Positions 38,648-46,032 of a stretch of DNA of 53,895 nt are shown here, in pieces. The first letter of the stretch is position 1, and the number at the start of each line of letters is the position of its first letter. The position numbers were made by a program, and so were the translations under genes. A model generated the notes under the pieces. That model was given only the letters and a program-made list of their open reading frames with translations, searched no databases and was not told the origin of the DNA. Origin of the DNA: Cysteiniphilum halobium. Its GTDB lineage: Bacteria; Pseudomonadota; Gammaproteobacteria; Francisellales; Francisellaceae. Location: NCBI RefSeq assembly GCF_003574425.1, contig NZ_KZ984539.1:8826-62720 (forward strand), written 5' to 3'.

Positions 38648-39074
38648 ATATTGTTATCCTTTTAAATACAGGTTGTTTAAAAGGTATAAAGGTTGAGGTT
38701 AAGTGTGTAGATGATCTGTTTACATGAAATAAAGCGCATGCCTGACTAGTTAAAGCCCAATAAAAGCATGCTGTTATTGTTATTATTGTTATAAAAACAA
38801 TCATCTTTTTTGTGATTCCTATAGTTTTCCAATCTCACGTTTGCGCTTAATTATAGCTAACAACGTAAGTATTCTGCTATGGTCACTTATGTTGTTATCA
38901 TAAGTGCTTACACAAATTAAGGACACTTAAACCCTGTCCTAATACCTTTGTGTGATTTAACGTTTAATGTGTGCAATTCTTGTGAGATCATTCTCAAAGA
39001 CTGCTTGCAGTTGTCTTAAACAGCTGCGTTTATTAATCATCTAAATCTGTTTTTCGCATGATTCATGCTTCTTT

Positions 39075-39118
39075 TAAAAAACACATAGTATAGACCAATA
39101 GGTCAGCAGACTATGTGT
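39075..39118 (-). terminator. Terminator-like hairpin in the rne leader region
   Basis: On the minus strand: ACACATAGT, five bases, GACC, loop TATT, GGTC, three bases, then ACTATGTGT followed directly by TTTTTT. The nine outer pairs are perfect. It lies about 430 nt upstream of the rne start, so it could end a small RNA or attenuate rne transcription. Confidence 0.55.
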
Positions 39119-39315
39119 GGTTGGATTTCAAAGCATCATGTAGATGAATGAGTCATCGGCGAATTGCGCTAATGCAATTGACTTTCCCCAGTCGATGTAC
39201 AATCGTCAAAATCCATGTCAAATCGTGGTTTGTTGTTGCGCTATAAAACTATTGAGCAAAAACAGCGGTATTCTAACAAAAGCCTACTGTGAATGAAAGT
39301 TAAATTGTTGAATGC

Positions 39316-39344
39316 TTGTAATAATGTTAAAGACTTTCTATGCT
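39316..39344 (+). promoter_or_regulatory. Candidate promoter of clcA
   Basis: TTGTAA and TATGCT with a 17-nt spacer, about 43 nt before the ATG. AAGGA then sits in front of the start codon. Confidence 0.45.
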
Positions 39345-39386
39345 AATGCTTAGAAAACAGCAAAATTCAATCTCTTAAGGACGAAG

Positions 39387-40811
39387 ATGAAGAAAGTGCA
39401 TTACCCAAAGGATGTATTGCGTTCAACGGTTTATGGTGGCATTGTTGGGGTCTTAGTAGGCGGGGTTGGTGCGCTTTTCCAATTATTTATCCATTGGATT
39501 CTAGCAGGGCAGCAAGCGGCTTTTCTTGCATTACAAGATAACCTTTTCATGTTGTGTGTGTTTAGTATGGTTTTCTCAAGTGGTTTTGTAATTTTGTCGT
39601 TAATCATTGTCAGGCGATTAGTACCCGAGGCTTCAGGCAGCGGCGTACCAGAGATTGAAGGAACATTAGAAGGCGTACGCAAGCTTAGGTGGTGGCGGGT
39701 ATTACCAGCTAAGTTTATTGGTGGAGTCATGTCTTTATCCAGTGGTCTTGTGCTGGGGCGTGAGGGACCTACAATTCAAATGGGTGGTGCAATTGGCCAG
39801 TTAGTTAAAAGTATTTTTAGATTGAATAATGATTATGCACATGTGCTTATTGCAGCAGGTGCCGGAGCTGGTCTTGCAACAGCATTTAATGCACCTTTGG
39901 CTGGGATTTTATTTGTGATTGAAGAGATGCGTCAGCAATTTAAATATAGTTTTCAATCATTACAAACGGTAATTGTTGCTTGTGTTGTTGCTGATATTTT
40001 GCTTGAAGCATTGTTGCAATCAGTAGGTTATAATATTCGCCAGATGATGGATATCGATATGACCGCATACGGTGCACCACCTTTAGCAAGTCTATGGCTT
40101 TTTATCGTTTTTGGTGCAATTTTTGGCGCATTGGGCGTGATATTTAATAAGTATTTGGTATGCTCACTGAACTTTTTTACCAAACGCTCGGGGTTCCATT
40201 TTTGGAAATGGATCGTGATCATTGGCGCGGCAACGGGTTTGCTCATTGTTTTTTTCCCACATGTTGTCGGTGGAGGTTATAAGGTCATGCCTGATGTATT
40301 GCATGGTGAGATAGCCTTATCGGCGTTAATTACTTTATTTATTTTGCGCTTTGTAACTACTTTGGTCAGTTACGGTACGGGAGTTCCTGGTGGAATATTT
40401 GCTCCCATGTTGGCATTGGGAACGATTTTTGGTATGTTTTTTGGCATTATCACACATGCACTTTTCCCAGCACTTATAACCAATCCACAAGTTTTTGCCG
40501 TAGCTGGCATGAGTGCACTTTTTACCGCAACAGTCAGTGCACCATTGACAGGAATTGTGCTTGTTGTGGAAATGACGATGAATTATGCATTGATCTTGCC
40601 ACTTATTGTCACTTGTTTTAGTGCAACGATTACTGCAATTTTTATGGGAGGAAGTCCCATTTACAGTACGCTGTTGAGTCGAACTTTAGTATTAGCAAAA
40701 CGCAAAACACTTTATCTGTCGTTTAAAAGGAGAAAAAAGAAGGATGGAAAAACATCCTATATTGTGAGTCGTGTTGAGCCGCACCCTGAGCGAAGTCGAA
40801 GGGGTGGGTAA
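39387..40811 (+). CDS. clcA: ClC-family H+/Cl- antiporter
   Basis: Inner-membrane chloride/proton exchanger of 474 residues. All selectivity motifs are present: GSGVPEIEG, GREGPTIQMGG (gating Glu), GTGVPGGIFAPM, and the pore Tyr in SPIYSTLL. The proton Glu in FVIEEMRQQFKY marks an exchanger rather than a channel. The last residues, EPHPERSRRGG, are encoded by a family A hairpin repeat that starts at 40786 and extends past the stop. The protein therefore has a repeat-derived tail of about 20 extra residues compared with E. coli ClcA. Confidence 0.93.
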   Translation: MKKVHYPKDVLRSTVYGGIVGVLVGGVGALFQLFIHWILAGQQAAFLALQDNLFMLCVFSMVFSSGFVILSLIIVRRLVPEASGSGVPEIEGTLEGVRKLRWWRVLPAKFIGGVMSLSSGLVLGREGPTIQMGGAIGQLVKSIFRLNNDYAHVLIAAGAGAGLATAFNAPLAGILFVIEEMRQQFKYSFQSLQTVIVACVVADILLEALLQSVGYNIRQMMDIDMTAYGAPPLASLWLFIVFGAIFGALGVIFNKYLVCSLNFFTKRSGFHFWKWIVIIGAATGLLIVFFPHVVGGGYKVMPDVLHGEIALSALITLFILRFVTTLVSYGTGVPGGIFAPMLALGTIFGMFFGIITHALFPALITNPQVFAVAGMSALFTATVSAPLTGIVLVVEMTMNYALILPLIVTCFSATITAIFMGGSPIYSTLLSRTLVLAKRKTLYLSFKRRKKKDGKTSYIVSRVEPHPERSRRGG

Positions 40812-40836
40812 AAAATGGCTTTGACTAACGCTCAGA
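40786..40836. repeat. Hairpin repeat, family A (full copy), overlapping the clcA 3' end
   Basis: Left arm CCTGAGCGAAGTCGAAGG; right arm GGCTTTGACTAACGCTCAG. The left arm is translated as the C-terminus of ClcA and the stop codon falls in the loop. Confidence 0.85.
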
Positions 40837-41058
40837 CAACGTTTTTAAGTTTAAAGTTATTGGGAATGGAGAGTTGGCTATAATTGCGTGCGTCTATCGT
40901 TTAAAAAGAACAAACAAAGAAGTTTGTAGGGGCGTATTGCATACGTCTATAAAGATATACTATTATGCAAACATGAATTGATGCCTACCCATCGTATCAT
41001 TTTGCGGTGTTCGGTGCCGAAGAAGTTTTTGATGGGTATATACGCTATAGGAGATAGG

Positions 41059-41283
41059 ATGCGTTTGTTGGGATACATAATCTTAGTGATTATATTTATT
41101 TTGGTTGCGGCACTAGCGGTATTAAATGCACAGCAAGTGGCTTTTAATTATCTCATTGGTACATTTCATTTGCCTTTGATATTGTTGTTACTGATGGTGT
41201 TTGTTTTGGGACTGGTGATCGGCATGATTTTAATGTTATTTTCACGTAAAAGAAAATCAGGTGATAAGGCTAACAAGGCATGA
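41059..41283 (+). CDS. LapA-domain (DUF1049) small membrane protein
   Basis: A 74-residue protein with two membrane helices and the LapA/DUF1049 pattern ([19 protein letters not shown]). In E. coli LapA (YciS) works with LapB in controlling LPS synthesis; here no lapB follows. The start at 41059 is chosen because AGGAG lies 6-8 nt upstream; a longer frame begins at 40978. It overlaps tsaD by 4 nt (ATGA), so the two are coupled. TTATTG-16 nt-TATAAT about 180 nt upstream is a possible promoter. Confidence 0.82.
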   Translation: MRLLGYIILVIIFILVAALAVLNAQQVAFNYLIGTFHLPLILLLLMVFVLGLVIGMILMLFSRKRKSGDKANKA

Positions 41284-42293
41284 TCGTACTTGGTATTGAA
41301 ACATCATGTGATGAAACTGGCATTGCCATTTATGATGGCGCGAAACACAGGCTTCTTGCCAATGCACTGTTTAGTCAAATTGATTTGCATGCACAGTATG
41401 GTGGTGTGGTGCCTGAGCTTGCATCACGCGATCATGTGGCGAAATTAATTCCACTGACTAAGGAAGCATTAGCGCATGCGGGATTGGCACTTGAGAATAT
41501 TGACGCGATTGCGTATACGGCAATGCCAGGGCTGGTTGGCGCATTGATGGTGGGTGCAACTTTTGCTAAAACATTAAGCTATATGCTCGATATTCCCGCG
41601 ATTGCGATTCATCACTTAGAAGGGCATTTATTAGCACCTCTATTAAGTGAAGATGCTAAACCTGAATATCCTTATGTGGCACTTCTAGTTTCAGGTGGGC
41701 ATACACAATTAATTGCGGTTAAAAGCTTTGGCCAGTACGAGTTATTAGGGGAGTCAATTGATGATGCAGCAGGCGAAGCCTTTGATAAAACAGCTAAGTT
41801 GTTGGGGTTGCCTTACCCTGGTGGACCGCACTTAGCAGAGCTTGCTGAAAAAGGGCGAGCAGGTGCATTTACTTTCCCACGTCCGATGTGTGATCGTCCT
41901 GGGTTTGATTTTAGCTTTAGTGGTTTAAAAACAGCTGTTCTTAATACTTGGCAGGCGCAGGATGATCAAAGTGAGCAAACGAAAGCCGACATTGCTTATG
42001 CGTTTCAAGAGGCATTGATTGATACGATTGTGATTAAATGTAAGCGTGTATTAAAACATACAAGGATGAAGAATTTAGTGGTGTCAGGTGGTGTTAGTGC
42101 TAATAAAAGTTTGCGATTAGCACTTGATGGACTTGGGCTTGAAAATCGTTGGCAGGTTTATTATCCGCCTTTGGCATACTGCACTGACAATGGGGCGATG
42201 ATTGCTATAGCTGGTGCTTATCGTTTAGCAAATGGCTTTGTTGATAGTGATATGGTGATTAACGTTAAGCCAAGAGCACCTTTAAACCTTTAA
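41280..42293 (+). CDS. tsaD: tRNA N6-threonylcarbamoyladenosine transferase TsaD
   Basis: Transfers the threonylcarbamoyl group to A37 of ANN-decoding tRNAs, with TsaB and TsaE. The 337-residue ASKHA-fold protein has the phosphate motif [12 protein letters not shown], the metal-binding HHLEGH (residues about 110-115), [10 protein letters not shown], the block [17 protein letters not shown] and [13 protein letters not shown]. It is normal in length. The final codons form the left arm of a terminator hairpin. Confidence 0.97.
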   Translation: MIVLGIETSCDETGIAIYDGAKHRLLANALFSQIDLHAQYGGVVPELASRDHVAKLIPLTKEALAHAGLALENIDAIAYTAMPGLVGALMVGATFAKTLSYMLDIPAIAIHHLEGHLLAPLLSEDAKPEYPYVALLVSGGHTQLIAVKSFGQYELLGESIDDAAGEAFDKTAKLLGLPYPGGPHLAELAEKGRAGAFTFPRPMCDRPGFDFSFSGLKTAVLNTWQAQDDQSEQTKADIAYAFQEALIDTIVIKCKRVLKHTRMKNLVVSGGVSANKSLRLALDGLGLENRWQVYYPPLAYCTDNGAMIAIAGAYRLANGFVDSDMVINVKPRAPLNL

Positions 42294-42310
42294 AGGTGCT
42301 TTATAAGTTT
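42275..42310 (+). terminator. tsaD terminator overlapping its stop codon
   Basis: AGCACCTTTA, loop AACCTT, TAAAGGTGCT, then a moderately T-rich tail TTATAAGTTT. The 10-bp stem is perfect and includes the tsaD stop codon region. Confidence 0.6.
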
Positions 42311-42317
42311 ATTAGAA

Positions 42318-42388
42318 TTTTAGTTGAGTTTTAATACCCCTCACCCGCGCAGTATAAGCTGCACGACCTCTCCCGCAAGAGGCGAGGT
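42318..42388. repeat. Dispersed repeat, family B, copy 3 (inverted)
   Basis: CCCCTCACCCGCGCAGTATA, then AGCTGCACGACCTCTCCCGC. It is in the opposite orientation to copies 1 and 2. The flank AGTTGAGTTTTAATA is the reverse complement of the right flank of copy 2. Confidence 0.75.
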
Positions 42389-42396
42389 GATGTATA

Positions 42397-42449
42397 CCGT
42401 CCATGCCGTACCGATTGTTCAAAATGGCTGAGAATTGTGGGTAATCAGG
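42397..42449 (+). mobile_element. Relic of an IS1595-family element end
   Basis: Matches the transposase 3' end and terminal repeat of the intact IS at 25.3 kb. In frame it reads PSMPYRLFKMAENCG-stop, against PPMPYRLLKMAEGCG-stop in the intact gene, followed by GGGTAATCAGG. Immediately after comes AAATGATTTGCAAGCGGG, the same target bases and repeat half as at the intact copy. The rest of the element is gone. Confidence 0.8.
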
Positions 42450-42495
42450 AAATGATTTGCAAGCGGGATAGATGGAACAACTTGTTTTTCCATTA

Positions 42496-42885
42496 TTACT
42501 GAGCTAATGCCTCTTTGACTTCATCTGGAACAAAGGGGCGACCTCCAGCAGCGGGGATGCAGGTGGCAATAAAGTTTGCTTCAGCACAGACTTTGCCATT
42601 GCAAAGCATTTTCTGATAAAAACCAAATTTGATGTTGCTGATGGGTGTAAGCTCGCAGGTGACTTCAACTTGATCACCTTTCTTAAGTGAGTTTTTAAAC
42701 TTTAACTCATAAGAAGCCAATACATATAGTTTGCCCTCATCAGCTGCCTTGACGATATCTATATCAAAGACGTCACGCATAAAGTCATGGCGTACTTTCT
42801 CCATGTAATATGGGTAATATAACCCATCAAGAATCCCTTGAAAATCGATATGTTCATCCTTGATGCTAAGTGTTTGGCTATACAT
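42496..42885 (-). CDS. Hotdog-fold acyl-CoA thioesterase (4HBT family)
   Basis: A 129-residue single-domain hotdog protein. The N-terminal helix region GLYYPYYMEKVRHDFMRD carries the general-base-type acid positions, and the strand pattern ELKFKNSLKKGDQVEVTCEL is typical of YbgC/FadM-like thioesterases. AGGAG precedes the ATG. It stands alone on the minus strand, between an IS relic and a divergent permease. Substrate unknown. Confidence 0.85.
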   Translation of the reverse strand: MYSQTLSIKDEHIDFQGILDGLYYPYYMEKVRHDFMRDVFDIDIVKAADEGKLYVLASYELKFKNSLKKGDQVEVTCELTPISNIKFGFYQKMLCNGKVCAEANFIATCIPAAGGRPFVPDEVKEALAQ

Positions 42886-43037
42886 TTATCTTCTCCTATT
42901 TACTTAAGTTGACGCCGTATTAAAACATGCTGTGTTTATTTACGTCTATAGAAAAGTATAAAACTATCTTAGAAAACTAGTTGTCAGTTTACATGGGGAT
43001 GATAAGATGAAGCTTCGCTAATTTTTGATGCAAAAAT

Positions 43038-44258
43038 ATGTTGGAAAATCATACACCATATACGGTTTCAAGGATGAAAAAACTTGGGGGTATTTTACTG
43101 ATTGCTGGTACATCGATTGGTGCAGGAATGCTGGGTATTCCCTATGCCGTTGCTGCGGTTGGATTTAAAACGGCATTGATTTTATTATTTATCACTTGGG
43201 TTATTATGCTGGCAACGGCATTGTTAATTGTTGAGGTCAATGTGCGCCAGCCATTAACGGCAGACTTAAATACCATGGCATTTGCCACCTTGGGAAGATT
43301 TGGGCAAACTATCAATTGGTTGGCTTATCTATTGCTGCTGTATGCATTGACAACGGCGTATATTGCCATGGGTGGTGGTTTGCTTGATCAATATATACTT
43401 GGCGTAAATAATTCAGGTGGTTATGGGGCATTGCTATTTACCGTGATATTGGGTGCAGTTATTTATTTTGGTACATCGGCAGTAGATCAATTAAATAAAC
43501 TATTTTTCACACTCAAAGCACTTTGCTTTATTGGGATTATTGCAGTTGTTGTACCCTATGTGCAAACCAGTTTATTGAGTGCACAAAGCATGGGAATTGG
43601 CTATGCTTGGTATGCTTTTCCCATTTTAATCACCTCTTTTGGATTCCATATTGTGATTCCAACGATTCGTAATTATTTTAAAAACGATCGCGAGTTAAAG
43701 CGGATTGTCGTCGTTGGTGCGAGTGTGCCATTTGTCGTCTATGTGGTATGGGTTGTTGTCACTCTTGGTGTTGTTCCTGTTTTGGGTGAATATGGTTTTA
43801 AATATCTAATGACGCATGGCGTCGACTTAGGTAAGGCGTACCATCACTTATTAAATGTGCATGCAGCCAGTGGCTTTATTGTCGGATTTTCTAATATTGC
43901 AGTAACAACCTCATTTCTTGGTGTGACGTTGGCACTTTTTCATTTTAATCAAGATACCTATCGCTTAAAAAAGTCAACCAAAGCAAGGCTGTTAAATTTT
44001 GTGATTACGTACATCCCACCACTGATATTTGCCGTTTTCTTTGTCAATGGTTTCTTAGCAGCATTAGGATATGCCAGTATTTTTGTGTGTATTTTGTTGA
44101 TTATTTTGCCAGCATGTATGGCATGGTCACTTAGAAATAGTGAAGGGCGTAATACCTTGTTAAGTAAAACCTATTTGTCCTTATTGGTTCTGTTAGGAAT
44201 GTTTATTATTTTGCTACAAATATTAAGTAGTATTGGTCTTTTAGCAGTATTGGCATGA
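43038..44258 (+). CDS. Aromatic amino acid permease (HAAAP family), second copy
   Basis: A 406-residue, 11-helix transporter opening with GTSIGAGMLGIPYAV. It parallels the permease at 32.7 kb throughout (ALFHFNQDTYRL here, ALYHFNVDSYRL there) but is clearly diverged, so this is an old paralogue rather than a recent duplication. An internal ATG at 43074 (MKKLGG) could be the true start. Probably tyrosine or tryptophan import. Confidence 0.9.
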   Translation: MLENHTPYTVSRMKKLGGILLIAGTSIGAGMLGIPYAVAAVGFKTALILLFITWVIMLATALLIVEVNVRQPLTADLNTMAFATLGRFGQTINWLAYLLLLYALTTAYIAMGGGLLDQYILGVNNSGGYGALLFTVILGAVIYFGTSAVDQLNKLFFTLKALCFIGIIAVVVPYVQTSLLSAQSMGIGYAWYAFPILITSFGFHIVIPTIRNYFKNDRELKRIVVVGASVPFVVYVVWVVVTLGVVPVLGEYGFKYLMTHGVDLGKAYHHLLNVHAASGFIVGFSNIAVTTSFLGVTLALFHFNQDTYRLKKSTKARLLNFVITYIPPLIFAVFFVNGFLAALGYASIFVCILLIILPACMAWSLRNSEGRNTLLSKTYLSLLVLLGMFIILLQILSSIGLLAVLA

Positions 44259-44635
44259 TTTTTCTTGAGCTTAAGCATATTTTTAGTCATAATTCAGCCG
44301 TTTTCGTTTACCTTTAAAGTGATTTTCTGCTAAAACTAAATTGTGTGCATTATAAAATGATGCGATTGGGCTAGCTTTCATTCCCTATTAGCTGTTAGGT
44401 TGAAGAATGGTTCTAGGAGGTAAGTTCTGAGATTTTAGCAGAGGTGAAATAGTAATAATGAAGAAATAAATTACGCTATTTCTTACCTCCCCCTTGCAGG
44501 AGAGGTCGCATAACATAAGTTGCGCGTGAGGATAATTACCTTATTCTTCATGTGTTGCATAGCGTTTGAAGTGAATAAAATAAATTAAAATACTTAAGAA
44601 AATAAAAATATAAAATATCTTAATTAAGGGAATTC
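44259..44635. other. Intergenic region upstream of the KfrA-like gene
   Basis: 377 bp with no convincing gene. It contains a diverged family B copy (44485-44532) and A+T-rich sequence just upstream of the next gene that may hold its promoter. TGAAGAA/TTCTTCA segments around the family B core could pair. Confidence 0.5.
44485..44532. repeat. Dispersed repeat, family B, copy 4
   Basis: ACCTCCCCCTTGCAGGAGAG, then GTCGCATAACATAAGTTGCG, then CGTGAGG: the same layout as the other copies but diverged. Confidence 0.65.
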
Positions 44636-45325
44636 ATGTCGGAAGATAATCAGATAACTTATGATGAGCTCGCTGCAGTTGCAGAGCGTTTAAGCCATGA
44701 AGGACGCAAAGTTACACTTGAGTATGTGCGTCGCGAGTTAGGGAAGGGTACACATGCGCAGATTGCAGTACTTCTTGGTAAGTGGCAAAAAGAAAATGCG
44801 CAGTTAGTCCATGAAAATAAAAATGTAAACCCTCGCTTCTCACAGTCAAAGTCTGATGATACAAGAATGAAGTCAGGTGCTACTTCGTTGCGTAGACCTG
44901 ATATGGGTGGTTTCAAATCTAAGAAACCTGCGCGTTATCAGCAACAATCAGCCCATAGCCAAAGTGAATCAAGAAGAGCATATTCAAGAACGCAGTTTAT
45001 TGGTAATGGTAATTCAGATGAGTCTTATGAGGCTATAGCCCCTCGTGAATCATTAACACCAGAGCGGTTAAAGTCAGAACCCGCTATTATCCAGAAGCTT
45101 TTTCAGGCATTGGCGATTATTAGAAGTACACGATTATTAGCGCAAGAGCATTACCAAACAGCACAAAATGAATTACTTAATACGCGTATGGCGTGTGACC
45201 AAGAGGTAAGAGAGTTCCAAAAGACTGCCAATGAACAATTGTTGGCATTGCAAACCGAATTTAGTCGTTTAAAAACGACTTATGACCAAGAGGTTATTGC
45301 TATTCGCCGTCAGCTAAGTATATAA
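44636..45325 (+). CDS. KfrA-like DNA-binding coiled-coil protein
   Basis: A 229-residue protein whose N-terminus (ITYDELAAVAERLSHEGRKV, then TLEYVRRELGKGTHAQIAVL) matches the KfrA N-terminal DNA-binding domain, known from plasmid partition-associated repressors. A basic, Ser/Gln-rich linker follows, then a helical coiled-coil C-terminus (about residues 170-229). AAGGGA precedes the ATG. Here it is chromosomal, alone, and just upstream of rnpB. It may organise DNA or regulate its own gene. Confidence 0.82.
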   Translation: MSEDNQITYDELAAVAERLSHEGRKVTLEYVRRELGKGTHAQIAVLLGKWQKENAQLVHENKNVNPRFSQSKSDDTRMKSGATSLRRPDMGGFKSKKPARYQQQSAHSQSESRRAYSRTQFIGNGNSDESYEAIAPRESLTPERLKSEPAIIQKLFQALAIIRSTRLLAQEHYQTAQNELLNTRMACDQEVREFQKTANEQLLALQTEFSRLKTTYDQEVIAIRRQLSI

Positions 45326-45424
45326 TTGCATCCGCTAAGTCGATCAGGCAGTCGCGTCTTACCACTTTTTGTAATTTAGGGTTTAGAATAGTTAAAGATA
45401 GAAATATAAGTCGCACCACCTATT

Positions 45425-45475
45425 ACCTCTTCACTTGAGGGAGAGGCAGTGCGGCTTAGGCTGCGTGGATGAGGG
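45425..45475. repeat. Dispersed repeat, family B, copy 5
   Basis: ACCTCTTCACTTGAGGGAGA, then GGCAGTGCGGCTTAGGCTGC, then GTGGATGAGGG, between the KfrA-like gene and rnpB. It occupies the place where an rnpB promoter would be expected to start. Confidence 0.65.
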
Positions 45476-45507
45476 ATGGTTGCAACACAACTTATTTTTA
45501 TTAGTTG

Positions 45508-45850
45508 CTAGGTTAAAGTACAAAGTTGCAAAAAATGGTAGGACGAGGAAAGTCCGGGCTTCATAGAGCAAGATGCCAGGTAACGCCTGGGAAGCGTAAG
45601 CTTACGGAAAGTGCAACAGAGAATAGACCGCCTGTGTTTTTAATATGGGTAAGGGTGAAACGGTGTGGTAAGAGCACACCGCGCTTTTGGTAACAAAAGT
45701 GGCATGGTAAACCCCATCTGAAGCAAAGCCAAATAGGATTGTCATAGTGTGGCTCGCACTGCAATCGGGTAGGCTGCTTGAGCATTATGGTGACATAATG
45801 CCTAGATAAATGGCTGTCCAAGACAGAACCCGGCTTATCGATTGACTTAG
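45508..45850 (+). ncRNA. rnpB: RNase P RNA (type A)
   Basis: The catalytic RNA of RNase P. Universal elements are clear: GAGGAAAGTCCGGGC (P4 5' strand region), GCCAGGTAACGCCTGG, AAGTGCAACAGAGAA, GGGTGAAACGGTGTGGTAAG, and the 3' block GACAGAACCCGGCTTATCG. The ends are set by pairing of CTAGGTTAA at 45508 with TTGACTTAG ending at 45850 (P1, with two G-U pairs). The length of about 343 nt is normal for the type A RNA. Confidence 0.95.
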
Positions 45851-45860
45851 TATTCTTACT

Positions 45861-45890
45861 CACTGCAAAATGATGTACGATGGGCATAAA
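45861..45890 (+). repeat. Dispersed repeat, family C
   Basis: CACTGCAAAATGATGTACGA, then TGGGCATAAA, starting 11 nt after the rnpB 3' end. It is almost identical to the reconstructed empty target site of the IS at 25.3 kb. Confidence 0.65.
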
Positions 45891-46032
45891 CGGTAGAAAT
45901 TTATTATTTCTCATACTTTCACTAGGGTTTTTTATCGTTTTTCGTTATCCTTAAAAATGCTTTTGTTGATAGTAAGCGCTTGAAGCGCAGGTGTGGACTT
46001 TAGTTTTGTTTTAAAGATTTTGGATAATAGCA

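Larger units (their letters stand above)
38648..39386. other. Long rne/clcA divergent intergenic region
   Basis: 739 bp without a convincing gene. The rne-proximal part probably encodes a long rne 5' leader, as in other gammaproteobacteria where the leader mediates autoregulation. Inside it is a terminator-like hairpin on the minus strand (39075-39118), and near the right end is the clcA promoter. I see no tRNA, riboswitch or strong reading frame; a short minus-strand frame overlapping the rne start lacks a ribosome site. Confidence 0.6.

Noticed and set aside
38550-38804. Minus-strand 84-residue frame overlapping the rne start
   Set aside because: Lacks a ribosome site and runs into rne in another frame; leader sequence is a better explanation.
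45561-45914. Minus-strand 117-residue reading frame
   Set aside because: Lies entirely over rnpB, whose RNA signature is unambiguous.
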